64,000 nucleotides of DNA from Vicingus serpentipes. Its GTDB lineage: Bacteria > Bacteroidota > Bacteroidia > Flavobacteriales_E > Vicingaceae. Below the pieces are notes generated by a model. The model was not told where the DNA came from. It ran no database searches and saw nothing but the letters and a program-made list of their open reading frames with translations. Position 1 is the first letter of the stretch; every line of letters starts with the position of its first letter. Of the stretch, positions 1 through 10,020 are shown piece after piece. A program made the translations under genes and the position numbers. Where the stretch lies: positions 62,001-126,000 of the forward strand of contig NZ_VOOS01000005.1 of the NCBI RefSeq assembly GCF_007993035.1, in the 5' to 3' direction.

Positions 1-1788
1 TTCATAATCAATCATCATTTCATGTTTTGGTTGTTTATTGGCAGGATTGTCAATAAAATCATTACGCACTGGCTCATGATTACCAACACTTACAGAAGCA
101 TAAGTTCTAACCTTATCACTCAATTGATAACTCAACCCACCTTTAGGATTAAAGAAAATAAAAGTAGTATCGATTGCTAAAACATTTTGATTGTTGTCAA
201 TTCCTTTTGTTGAATACTCAACTCTTCTTACCTGCATATCAGCAAAAACAGTCAGTTTTTCACCAACTAAATAATCTGCTTTTAAAAAAGAATTAAAATC
301 TTTTTTCTCACCTGTATTATCATAATAACGATCTCTGATGTTTGATCCATTAGCGTATTCCATCCAAACTAACTCTCCAAAGTGACCACCTTCATAAACG
401 TTATTTCCTCCACCCAAGGTTATTGCCAATTTAGTTGAAGTATATTTTAAATTATAAGTAGCTCCATAAAAATCGTTATCCAACCACCTTCTTCTAATTA
501 GATTAGTAGAAGTAATAATATCGCTCCCAATTACTAAATCAGGTAAATTATAATCAGCAAAATCATCTCCCTGCCTGAATTGCTCATAATATCCTCTCCC
601 ATAAGTATAATGCAATGCTGCATTAGCTGAAAATTTAGCATTAAACTGATGGGAGAAATGTAATTGAAAATGATCTTGAGCATAGTTATCTATTTCATTT
701 TCATATTCATAATAATTATATGTTCTTCCAGCATTTAATAAATTGTGTGTTTGTGAAGAGTCTAATCCATTATTTAATGCATGAGCTTCCATGTCCTCTT
801 TATTGCCAGTTATTCTGCTTTCTGGTGTTCCCCACCATGATTGGTAAGTTTTTTCTTTTCCTGCAAAATAGATTGCTTTTATAGCTGTCTTTTTACCATA
901 ATAACCTCCTGAAAAATAATAACTCTTTAAATCAGAAGTTGCTCTATCAATATAACCATCAGACTTTATGTAAGATGCTCTCCCATCAAAAGCCCAATGT
1001 CCATTAATTAATCCTGTACCTACTTTAGCTGTATACTTTTGGGTATTAAATGAGCCATAAGAAGTTGACAACTCACTATAAGCTTTCTCTTTTAATGTTG
1101 TTGTTTGCAAGTTTACAGAACCTCCAAAAGCACCAGCTCCATTTGTAGAAGAACCAACTCCTCTTTGTATTTGAATATTTTCAGTAGAAGAAGCTAAATC
1201 TGGCATGTTCACCCAATAAACTCCTTGTGATTCTGCATCATTTACTGGAATTCCATTTATCGTTACATTAATTCGAGTGGCATCTGAGCCTCTTAATCTA
1301 AAACCAGTATAACCAACTCCTGCTCCAGCATCACTTGTAGAAACCATTGATACAGAATTTTGAAGTAAGAATGGAATATCTTGCCCTAAATTATTTTTCT
1401 CCAACTCTTTTCCGGAGATGTTAGTATGAGCAATAGGTGAATTTTCACCAACTCTTGTTGCCGAAACAACTACTTGATCTAAATTTTGAGATGAATTTTT
1501 TAAATCAAAATTTACCTCTACATCTTTGTTTAATCCTTTAATCACAAAAGTTTGAGTAGAGTAGCCAACAAAACTAACTTCAAGCTTATAATCCCCTTCA
1601 GCGAGATTTTTTAACTCATAAAAACCATTGTTATCAGAAAAAATCCCTTTAAAGGTTTCTGAAATTCGAACTGTTGCACCAGGCACAGGATTCGACAACG
1701 AATCTTTAATTGTTCCTGAAATTGTGAACTGTGAAAAACAATTGACTGATAAGCCAGTTGCTAACGCCAAAAAAAATAACTTTTTCAT
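1..1788 (-). CDS. TonB-dependent outer-membrane receptor, probably for thiamine (partial, C-terminus cut by window edge)
   Basis: The open frame runs without a stop from an ATG at 1788 to base 1, so 596 residues are visible and the rest of the barrel lies outside. It starts with a signal peptide (KKLFFLALATGLSVNCFSQ). A carboxypeptidase-regulatory-like/CarbopepD_reg beta-sandwich follows (about residues 22-100), then a plug domain (about 115-220, with RGVGSSTNGAGAFGGSVN typical of TonB receptors) and the first strands of the beta-barrel. It would sit in the outer membrane and import a ligand using TonB energy. The TPP riboswitch directly upstream makes thiamine or a precursor the best-supported substrate; TonB receptors under THI-element control are established in Bacteroidota. 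The substrate is inferred from regulation, not from the protein itself. Confidence 0.9.
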   Translation of the reverse strand, partial: MKKLFFLALATGLSVNCFSQFTISGTIKDSLSNPVPGATVRISETFKGIFSDNNGFYELKNLAEGDYKLEVSFVGYSTQTFVIKGLNKDVEVNFDLKNSSQNLDQVVVSATRVGENSPIAHTNISGKELEKNNLGQDIPFLLQNSVSMVSTSDAGAGVGYTGFRLRGSDATRINVTINGIPVNDAESQGVYWVNMPDLASSTENIQIQRGVGSSTNGAGAFGGSVNLQTTTLKEKAYSELSTSYGSFNTQKYTAKVGTGLINGHWAFDGRASYIKSDGYIDRATSDLKSYYFSGGYYGKKTAIKAIYFAGKEKTYQSWWGTPESRITGNKEDMEAHALNNGLDSSQTHNLLNAGRTYNYYEYENEIDNYAQDHFQLHFSHQFNAKFSANAALHYTYGRGYYEQFRQGDDFADYNLPDLVIGSDIITSTNLIRRRWLDNDFYGATYNLKYTSTKLAITLGGGNNVYEGGHFGELVWMEYANGSNIRDRYYDNTGEKKDFNSFLKADYLVGEKLTVFADMQVRRVEYSTKGIDNNQNVLAIDTTFIFFNPKGGLSYQLSDKVRTYASVSVGNHEPVRNDFIDNPANKQPKHEMMIDYE

Positions 1789-1808
1789 TATTTAAATAAT
1801 TTTTGACG

Positions 1809-1833
1809 AACGATGTGGGGTAACACATTCGTT
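1809..1833 (-). promoter_or_regulatory. Leader hairpin between the TPP aptamer and the receptor start codon
   Basis: On the minus strand AACGaATGTG pairs with CACATCGTT (9 bp, one bulge) around the loop TTACCC, with a further C following. The loop resembles the 3' strand of aptamer helix P2 (TACCC) and is complementary to its 5' strand (GGGGT at 1942-1946). It could be part of the expression platform. This is an inference from complementarity only. Confidence 0.35.
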
Positions 1834-1856
1834 ATGTTAATAATATATTTTTAATT

Positions 1857-1952
1857 TACCTACGCCAGCATTATCTGGATCAGGTTTTTCTTTCTAATTA
1901 CATAGAAAGAATGGGTATAATCTCAGCCTGAAAAGTAAGGCACCCCATGAGA
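1857..1952 (-). ncRNA. TPP riboswitch (THI element) upstream of the TonB receptor
   Basis: Read on the minus strand, the order is GGGGTGCC, GGCTGAGA, TACCC, ACCTGATCCAGATAATG, CTGGCGTAGGT, which are the conserved aptamer blocks of the TPP riboswitch. P2 is GGGT/TACCC, P3 is GCCT/AGGC, P4 is ACCT/AGGT and P5 is CCAG/CTGG. An extra 8-bp stem (TTCTTTCT/AGAAAGAA, 1888-1911) sits between P2 and P4. P1 is not obvious. The aptamer ends about 70 nt before the receptor ATG at 1788 and no terminator is seen between them, so control is more likely at translation. Confidence 0.93.
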
Positions 1953-1957
1953 TGATG

Positions 1958-1965
1958 CAAAAGTA
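1958..1965 (-). promoter_or_regulatory. Flavobacterial -7 box (TACTTTTG) for the TonB-receptor transcript
   Basis: TACTTTTG on the minus strand fits the Bacteroidota consensus TAnnTTTG. It lies just before the TPP aptamer, placing the transcript start at about 1951. The same octamer precedes the second TPP riboswitch at 3437-3444. I see no good TTTG box at the usual spacing upstream, so the site rests on the -7 box and its position. Confidence 0.45.
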
Positions 1966-1969
1966 GAAT

Positions 1970-2485
1970 TTATATTGAACTCTCTATTATTTCTTTTGCT
2001 TTTTTTAATCGTGCATTAACATCTCCAGAAATAATATAATATGATAATTTGTGTTTTCCTAGTAGCTCAACATAATTTCCGAATAATCGTTTTCTATCTT
2101 CTATACTTGGATGCTCTCTTAAGGGGTCTTCTTCCCAAGGAATATCAATATCACACAACAAATAAATTTTATTATGAGGCTGATCTAAGTGTTCATTAAT
2201 CCAATCCACTTCTTTATTGTATTTTTCTTTAATCCAAACATAAAAAACCGTTAAGTCAGTGTCCAAAAACAACAATTCATTTTTCAAGATAGCTTCCTTT
2301 TCACTTTTTAATTGAATTTTAGCCATTTCAATTACATCTTCAAAAGTGTAATCTTCTCCTAATTTATTTAGATATTCACGAGCATATTCCTTTACCCAAG
2401 AGGTATTGTATTCTTGAGCTAGCATTTTTGTTAATGTCGATTTTCCAGTAGATTCTGGACCTGTTATTACGAATTGCTTAGCCAA
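1970..2485 (-). CDS. NadR-like P-loop ATPase/kinase of the thiamine uptake operon
   Basis: This 171-residue protein has a Walker A motif near the N-terminus (GPESTGKST) and resembles the C-terminal ribosylnicotinamide-kinase domain of NadR (AAA_28 family). It lacks the NadR nucleotidyltransferase and DNA-binding domains. It is the last gene of a three-gene minus-strand unit under a TPP riboswitch and overlaps the 3' end of the PnuC-family transporter gene by 8 nt. NadR kinase normally phosphorylates nicotinamide riboside imported by PnuC. The parallel suggests this protein phosphorylates thiamine imported by PnuT, trapping it in the cytoplasm. The fold is seen; the substrate is inferred from context. 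Confidence 0.75.
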   Translation of the reverse strand: MAKQFVITGPESTGKSTLTKMLAQEYNTSWVKEYAREYLNKLGEDYTFEDVIEMAKIQLKSEKEAILKNELLFLDTDLTVFYVWIKEKYNKEVDWINEHLDQPHNKIYLLCDIDIPWEEDPLREHPSIEDRKRLFGNYVELLGKHKLSYYIISGDVNARLKKAKEIIESSI

Positions 2486-3068
2486 CTTTAATTACTTTTA
2501 ATTTCTTCCATTCAAAATATCCATAAACAACAATAATGGTGTAAACCAACATTAATAGAGCATAAATATTTAAATCACGTGTAAAATAAAGGTAAACAGA
2601 AACACCATCTATCACAATCCAATAAAACCAATTTTCTATCCATTTTTTAGCCATTAAGTATGTTGCAATAAAACTAAAAATGGTAGTAAAGGAATCAATT
2701 AATGGTTTTTGAGCTTCTTTAAAAAAATAAACTAATCCAAAATACATTAAAAAAGAAAGCACTATACCAACACTTACAAGCTTAACATGTGTCATTATTT
2801 TTCGTTGATAAACTTCTTCTATAACTTCTTGTTTTTTCCAAACCATCCAACCATAAACTCCAGCAAACACATAATAAACAGACAGTAAGGCTTCAGCATA
2901 TAGCTTGGCATAAACTAAAAATAAATAGACACTTAGAAGCGAACCAATAATTCCAAAAATCCAACAAGAAATTTTATTCTTTGCCATCAAAACAGTGTAA
3001 AGCACACCAAAAATAACGGCTAAAATTTCTATTAATAAAGCAATATTATTAGATATCCAAAGCTCCAT
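2478..3068 (-). CDS. pnuT: PnuC-family transporter, probable thiamine importer PnuT
   Basis: A 196-residue integral membrane protein with six to seven hydrophobic helices and the PnuC-type core around residues 30-80 (WIFGIIGSLLSVYLF ... GVYGWMVWKK). PnuC homologues carry vitamin-like substrates by facilitated diffusion; TPP-regulated members in Bacteroidota are called PnuT and assigned to thiamine. The gene lies between the YkoF-like thiamine-binding protein (overlap about 20 nt) and the NadR-like kinase (overlap 8 nt), and the operon is led by a TPP riboswitch. That context favours thiamine over nicotinamide riboside. Confidence 0.85.
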   Translation of the reverse strand: MELWISNNIALLIEILAVIFGVLYTVLMAKNKISCWIFGIIGSLLSVYLFLVYAKLYAEALLSVYYVFAGVYGWMVWKKQEVIEEVYQRKIMTHVKLVSVGIVLSFLMYFGLVYFFKEAQKPLIDSFTTIFSFIATYLMAKKWIENWFYWIVIDGVSVYLYFTRDLNIYALLMLVYTIIVVYGYFEWKKLKVIKVG

Positions 3069-3297
3069 TCAACACTTTCATTACAAAAATTGCTTTACCA
3101 TATTTTTCAAAAGAATCTTTTATTTCTTTTTGAATAATATTCATTACCTCATCGTAATCTCCAACAATATGAGTGCTTGTTGCATTTGTTTTTACAGTAA
3201 TGTTTTCGTTTGCCTTAACTCTACATATAAAATCTAAAATAGGTGGTTCGTAATCTGCATTTAATGGATAGTTACTAATCTCTACAGTTGTTTTCAT
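3049..3297 (-). CDS. YkoF-like thiamine/hydroxymethylpyrimidine-binding protein
   Basis: This 82-residue single-domain protein (ISNYPLNADYEPPILDFI ... STHIVGDYDEVMNIIQKE) resembles one half of the ferredoxin-like YkoF family that binds thiamine or HMP. It has no signal peptide, so it is cytoplasmic. It is the first gene after the TPP riboswitch at 3361-3431 and its 3' end overlaps pnuT, which fits a ligand-binding accessory role in thiamine salvage. Bacillus YkoF has two such domains; this form is a single domain and would need to dimerise to build an equivalent site. Confidence 0.8.
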   Translation of the reverse strand: MKTTVEISNYPLNADYEPPILDFICRVKANENITVKTNATSTHIVGDYDEVMNIIQKEIKDSFEKYGKAIFVMKVLNGALDI

Positions 3298-3360
3298 TCT
3301 TCAGTTTTAAATTAAGATCAACTTTAGGAATCAACAAGAAAGAATCAACTTGCTCAGAAA

Positions 3361-3431
3361 CTTTTCCCTTCGGCTGAATTACCAACATCAGGTCAAAAGG
3401 GTATAATCTCAGTCTTATGACACCCCTAAAG
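3361..3431 (-). ncRNA. TPP riboswitch (THI element) upstream of the thiamine uptake operon
   Basis: On the minus strand the blocks are CTTTAGGGGTGTC, AGACTGAGATTATACCC, GACCTGATGTTGGTAATTC and CAGCCGAAGGGAAAAG, matching the TPP aptamer. P1 is CTTT (3428-3431) with AAAG (3361-3364); P2 is GGGT/TACCC. A second copy of the P1 3' strand, CCTAAAG at 3322-3328, could pair over 7 bp with CTTTAGG and may be part of a switch. The first codon of the YkoF-like gene is 64 nt downstream at 3297. Confidence 0.95.
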
Positions 3432-3436
3432 CTTTC

Positions 3437-3469
3437 CAAAAGTAAGTATAAAAAAAAAGGCTATACAAA
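3437..3469 (-). promoter_or_regulatory. Flavobacterial promoter of the thiamine operon
   Basis: TTTG at 3469-3466, a 21-bp spacer and TACTTTTG at 3444-3437 on the minus strand match the Bacteroidota promoter TTTG/TAnnTTTG. The predicted transcript start, about 6 nt further on, coincides with the first base of riboswitch helix P1 (3431). The TTTG element falls in the loop of the isocitrate dehydrogenase terminator. Confidence 0.6.
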
Positions 3470-3483
3470 TTGCATAGCCTTTT
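3448..3483 (-). terminator. Intrinsic terminator of the isocitrate dehydrogenase gene
   Basis: AAAAGGCTAT and ATAGCCTTTT (3455-3464 and 3474-3483) form a 10-bp stem around a 9-nt loop. On the minus strand it is followed by a run of T, about 20 nt after the stop codon of the gene at 3505. Confidence 0.85.
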
Positions 3484-3504
3484 AATTCAATTTATTAAAA
3501 TCTA

Positions 3505-5727
<2,223 letters not shown>

Positions 5728-5886
5728 TTATAGTGAAAATAATGTTCCGTAATTCGACTGCGAAGCTACTTATTTTAAGCCTTTTATTCAAGAGAATAAC
5801 AAGGTAAATTATAAGTATTTTATCTTATGTTTGCAGAGAGAAATTTCTCATTCAAAAAAAGAGTGAAAATTATTCACAATTATTTG

Positions 5887-5918
5887 TTTGAATATTAAAA
5901 TAAATTTTACGTAATTTG
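5887..5918 (+). promoter_or_regulatory. Probable promoter of rpmB
   Basis: TTTG at 5887-5890, then 21 bp, then TAATTTG at 5912-5918. The second box is one base shorter than TAnnTTTG. It is 28 nt before the rpmB ATG. Another TAnnTTTG match (TATGTTTG, 5826-5833) lacks a spaced upstream box. The rest of the 5716-5946 gap shows nothing I can name. Confidence 0.35.
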
Positions 5919-5946
5919 CACTCCTCAAAATTTAAAGAGATAAGAT

Positions 5947-6180
5947 ATGTCAAAAGTTTGTCAAATAACAGGAAAGAAAGTAATTACAGGTAATAATGTA
6001 TCTCACTCTAAGAGAAGAACAAAAAGAAAATTTTACCCAAACTTACAAACTAAAAAATTCTTTATTCCAGAAGAAGATAAGTGGATTACACTTAAAGTTT
6101 CTAATGCAGCATTAAGAACTATTGATAAAAATGGTATTACTGCTACTATGAAAGAAGCTAAAGCTAAAGGATTTTTATAA
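5947..6180 (+). CDS. rpmB: 50S ribosomal protein L28
   Basis: A 77-residue basic protein starting [20 protein letters not shown], the L28 signature, with [13 protein letters not shown] following. It is a component of the large ribosomal subunit. In many Bacteroidota rpmB is followed by rpmG and a DUF4295 gene; here it stands alone and is closed by a terminator 30 nt downstream, so the usual L28-L33 pair is split. Confidence 0.97.
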   Translation: MSKVCQITGKKVITGNNVSHSKRRTKRKFYPNLQTKKFFIPEEDKWITLKVSNAALRTIDKNGITATMKEAKAKGFL

Positions 6181-6209
6181 AATATTACAATAATTTTATT
6201 ATTGGTATA

Positions 6210-6243
6210 AACGTTGTTACATTAGTAGCAACGTTTTTTTTTT
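6210..6243 (+). terminator. Intrinsic terminator of rpmB
   Basis: AACGTTGTTAC pairs with GTAGCAACGTT (11 bp, one G-T) around a 4-nt loop and runs into ten T. It ends only 10 nt before the ATG of the next gene at 6254. Confidence 0.85.
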
Positions 6244-6253
6244 GCAATAAATC

Positions 6254-7684
6254 ATGGTTAAAAAATTAATTTTTATATCCCTTTGTTTCTTACTTACTTT
6301 TATCAGTAAAGCTCAAGAAAACACACTTGCTATTCAAACAGTTCCTGAATTAATAAACCTAGACTACGATACTGATTTATTAACTCCTAGTTTTTTCTCA
6401 AAAAATAGAAATGCTTTAAGACAATTAATGCCTGCAAACTCTGTTGCTGTATTTTTTGCAAACCCAATACGTAACCGTTCTAATGATGTAGATTATGAAT
6501 ATCATCAAGATCCTAACTTTTATTATCTAAGCGGATTAAGAGAACCACATGCTGTACTTTTAATTTTTAAAGAGCCTCAACAATTTGGGAACGGAACAAA
6601 AACTGATGAACTTTTGTTTTTACAAAAAAGAGATGCGAGTGATGAAGTATGGACAGGAAAAAGACAAGGAGTAGAAGGGGCCACAAAATTTCTAGGAATA
6701 AATATTGCCTTCACTGGCGAAGAGTTTAGTTCATTTGAAACAGAATTAGACTCATTTGATAAGATTTTAATTACTGAATTACCCGAAGATGTAAAAAATT
6801 TAGACCAAAAAGACGATCTCTATAATCTTATCGGTTCTTTTAAATTAAAAACAGAAAAATCTAATGCTAAAATTGACGATCAAGATTTAAAATACATGAT
6901 GGCTCAATTGCGTCAAATAAAATCTGACGAAGAAATTATATTGCTAAAAAAAGCAATAGAAATGACTTGTGATGCTCAAATTGAATTAATGAAAGCATTA
7001 AAACCGAATATGACAGAATATCAATCAGAAGCTATTGTTGAATATGTTTTCAAAAAAAATGGAGCTGAATACCCTGGTTTCCCTTCAATATTAGGTGGTG
7101 GTGAAAACTCTTGTATTCTACATTACACTTCAAACCGAAAACCACTTAATGGAAATGATATGTTGGTAAGCGATATTGGAGCTGAATACCATGGATACAC
7201 CGCTGATGTTACCAGAACACTACCAACAGATGGTATTTTCTCTGAAGAAGAAAAAATTATTTACAATATTGTTTATGAAGCTCAACAAGCGGGAATTACA
7301 CAATGTAAAGCTGGCAACAAGTTTTGGGACCCACATAATGCTGCAACAGAAATTATTTCTACAAAATTAATGGAGCTAGGAATAATTGACAAAGCCTACA
7401 AGGTTAGAGAATATTTTATGCACGGCACTTCTCACTATTTAGGATTGGATGTGCACGATGCTGGACTTTACACTCCTTTAGAAAAAGGAAACGTAATTAC
7501 TGTAGAGCCTGGAATTTATATTGCTGAAGGCAGTGATTGTGACCCAAAATGGTGGAACATTGGTGTAAGAATTGAGGATGACATTTTAATAACTGAAGGC
7601 GAACCGATTACTTTATCTGCTAAAGCTCCTCGTAAAATTGAAGAAATTGAAGCATTGATGAAAGAGGAAAGTAAGTTTGAGTAA
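6254..7684 (+). CDS. Xaa-Pro aminopeptidase (M24 family), secreted
   Basis: A 476-residue protein with an N-terminal signal peptide (KKLIFISLCFLLTFISKAQ), an aminopeptidase P N-terminal domain (about 40-190) and a pita-bread M24 metallopeptidase domain (about 215-465). Metal-ligand context is visible in SDIGAEYHGYTADVTRT, GTSHYLGLDVHDAG and TVEPGIYI. It would remove N-terminal residues preceding proline. The signal peptide points to the periplasm or outside, unlike cytoplasmic PepP of E. coli. Its TAA (7682-7684) abuts the stop codon of the convergent recQ with no spacer. Confidence 0.93.
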   Translation: MVKKLIFISLCFLLTFISKAQENTLAIQTVPELINLDYDTDLLTPSFFSKNRNALRQLMPANSVAVFFANPIRNRSNDVDYEYHQDPNFYYLSGLREPHAVLLIFKEPQQFGNGTKTDELLFLQKRDASDEVWTGKRQGVEGATKFLGINIAFTGEEFSSFETELDSFDKILITELPEDVKNLDQKDDLYNLIGSFKLKTEKSNAKIDDQDLKYMMAQLRQIKSDEEIILLKKAIEMTCDAQIELMKALKPNMTEYQSEAIVEYVFKKNGAEYPGFPSILGGGENSCILHYTSNRKPLNGNDMLVSDIGAEYHGYTADVTRTLPTDGIFSEEEKIIYNIVYEAQQAGITQCKAGNKFWDPHNAATEIISTKLMELGIIDKAYKVREYFMHGTSHYLGLDVHDAGLYTPLEKGNVITVEPGIYIAEGSDCDPKWWNIGVRIEDDILITEGEPITLSAKAPRKIEEIEALMKEESKFE

Positions 7685-9898
7685 CTAATTTGCAACCTCT
7701 GACATAAACTTAATACGCAACATACGCATTTCTTCTTCAGAGAAGGAATCTTCAAATTCATCTAAAGCTTCTTCTATATCATCTGTTTCAGCTTCCATAA
7801 AGTATTCAAAAACTTCTTCTTGGTCAGCTTCATCTATCAAATCATCTAAATAATAATTGATATTTACTTTTGTACCTGATTGAACAATCATTTCCATTTC
7901 ACTCAACACATCATCCATCTCAATTCCTTTTGCAGCGGCAATATCTTCTAAAGGCATTTTTCGGTCAATACTCTGCACAACAAAAACTTTTAATCCTGAT
8001 TTATTGACAACAGATTTTACCACCATATCTAATGGTCTCTCAATATCATTGTCTTCTACATATTTCGCAATAACCTCAATAAATTCATGACCAAATTTTT
8101 CTGCTTTTCCTTGTCCAACACCAGAAATGGCTGTCATCTCTTCCATTGTAATTGGATATCGAGTTGCCATATCTTCTAAAGAAGGGTCTTGAAAAAGAAC
8201 ATAAGGAGGAAATCCTTTTTCTTTAGCGATTGATTTTCTTAAGTCTTTTAAAATCTTAAACAACACTTCATCTGCAGCCCCTCCACCTTTTTGATGCACT
8301 ATATTTTCTCCATCGTCAACATCACTATAATCATGCGCTCTTACAATCATAAACGAATGCGGCGATTCAATAAAATCTTTCCCTTTCTTGCTAATTTTTA
8401 AAACACCATAATTTTCAATTTCTTTAATAATGAAACCTTCAATAATGCTTTGTCTAATTAGGGCATTCCAATAATTTTCGTCTTTATCTTCTCCTTCTTT
8501 CTGTTTTCCTAAGCCAAACATTTTATGTGTATCGTGTCCAAACGATTTTATATCTGAACTTCCTTTACCCGCAACAAAATTGGCAATATATTTTGCCTTA
8601 AACATTTCATTTAATCCTAAAATAGATTCTAACAACAACTTCACATCATCCTTACCTTCTAATTTTTCTTTAGGATTTGCGCAGTTATCACACATCCCCT
8701 TATCAGAACAATCGGTATCAGTATATTTCTCACCAAAATAGTGCAACAGTTGAATTCTTCTACACACAGCAGTTTCTGCATAAGAAACCATTTCGAAAAT
8801 AAGCTGCATTCCTATTTCCATTTCTGCAACTGGTTTCCCATGTAAAAACTTTTCTAACTTTTCAATGTCTTTGTAGCTATAAAAAGCAATACAATGCCCT
8901 TCTCCCCCATCTCTACCAGCCCTACCTGTTTCTTGGTAATAGCTTTCTAAACTTTTTGGTATATCATGATGTATAACAAAACGAACATCTGGTTTATCAA
9001 TACCCATTCCAAAGGCAATAGTTGCAACAATTACATCTACATCCTCCATTAAAAACATATCTTGATGTTTTGCCCTAGAAGCAGAATCTAAACCTGCATG
9101 ATAAGGCAATGCTTTTATTCCATTTACCTGTAAAAGTTCAGCAATTTCTTCAACTTTTTTACGACTTAAACAATAGATAATTCCACATTGTCCTTCGTGT
9201 TGTTTAATTGCTTTTATAATTTCTTTTTTAACATCTTTCTTAGGTCTAATCTCATACATTAAATTGTCTCGATTAAACGATGCTTTAAATACTTTAGCAT
9301 CAGTCATTCCTAAGTTTTTCTGAATATCTTCCTGAACTTTAGGTGTGGCTGTAGCTGTTAATGCTATAATTGGCACTCTGTCTATGGCTTCAATAATCGA
9401 CCTTAATCTTCTATATTCTGGCCTAAAATCATGCCCCCACTCTGAAATACAATGCGCTTCGTCAATTCCAAAAAAAGATATTTTAATACTTTTTAAAAAC
9501 TCAACATTTTCCTCTTTAGTTAACGACTCTGGTGCAACATATAATAATTTAGTAATACCATTAGTTACATCTTCTTTAACTTTTTTTGCTTCTGTTTTAT
9601 TTAAAGAAGAATTATAAAAGTGAGCAATACCATCTTCACTAGCAATACCACGAATAGCATCAACTTGATTTTTCATTAAAGCAATCAATGGTGAGACGAT
9701 GATTGCCGTCCCTTCACATATTAATGCTGGGAGTTGGTAACACATAGATTTTCCACCTCCTGTTGGCATTATTACGAAAGTATCATTACCTTCTAATAAA
9801 TTTAAGATTACTTTTTCTTGTTCACCTTTAAACTTATCGAAACCAAAATGTTTCTTTAAATAATCAGTAATTGGAGCTTCTAATGTTTGTATCGACAC
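7685..9898 (-). CDS. recQ: ATP-dependent DNA helicase RecQ
   Basis: From a GTG at 9898 this is 737 residues, the usual length in flavobacteria. The frame stays open to 10027, but the extra 43 residues are not RecQ-like and would overlap the divergent kdsD gene, so I prefer GTG. Motifs are Walker A (MPTGGGKSMC), DEAH (IDEAHCISEWGHDFR), a RecQ zinc site with four cysteines (CRRIQLLHYFGE ... CSDKGMCDNC), a winged helix, an HRDC domain (about 590-665) and an acidic tail. It unwinds DNA 3' to 5' in recombination and fork repair. Convergent with the aminopeptidase gene. Confidence 0.95.
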   Translation of the reverse strand: MSIQTLEAPITDYLKKHFGFDKFKGEQEKVILNLLEGNDTFVIMPTGGGKSMCYQLPALICEGTAIIVSPLIALMKNQVDAIRGIASEDGIAHFYNSSLNKTEAKKVKEDVTNGITKLLYVAPESLTKEENVEFLKSIKISFFGIDEAHCISEWGHDFRPEYRRLRSIIEAIDRVPIIALTATATPKVQEDIQKNLGMTDAKVFKASFNRDNLMYEIRPKKDVKKEIIKAIKQHEGQCGIIYCLSRKKVEEIAELLQVNGIKALPYHAGLDSASRAKHQDMFLMEDVDVIVATIAFGMGIDKPDVRFVIHHDIPKSLESYYQETGRAGRDGGEGHCIAFYSYKDIEKLEKFLHGKPVAEMEIGMQLIFEMVSYAETAVCRRIQLLHYFGEKYTDTDCSDKGMCDNCANPKEKLEGKDDVKLLLESILGLNEMFKAKYIANFVAGKGSSDIKSFGHDTHKMFGLGKQKEGEDKDENYWNALIRQSIIEGFIIKEIENYGVLKISKKGKDFIESPHSFMIVRAHDYSDVDDGENIVHQKGGGAADEVLFKILKDLRKSIAKEKGFPPYVLFQDPSLEDMATRYPITMEEMTAISGVGQGKAEKFGHEFIEVIAKYVEDNDIERPLDMVVKSVVNKSGLKVFVVQSIDRKMPLEDIAAAKGIEMDDVLSEMEMIVQSGTKVNINYYLDDLIDEADQEEVFEYFMEAETDDIEEALDEFEDSFSEEEMRMLRIKFMSEVAN

Positions 9899-9915
9899 TT
9901 GTTTTGGTATTTTAT

Positions 9916-9923
9916 TACATTTG
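9916..9923 (+). promoter_or_regulatory. Possible -7 box upstream of kdsD
   Basis: TACATTTG matches TAnnTTTG and lies 98 nt before the kdsD ATG, inside the short stretch between the preferred recQ start and kdsD. No well-spaced TTTG is present upstream. Confidence 0.25.
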
Positions 9924-10020
9924 CATATTAAAGATACAACATTTAATCGGTTTAAATTTAGATTTTTACTAAAAAAAGCACCATAATTTAGCCCAAATAT
10001 TATTTCTAAACTCTCAATGA

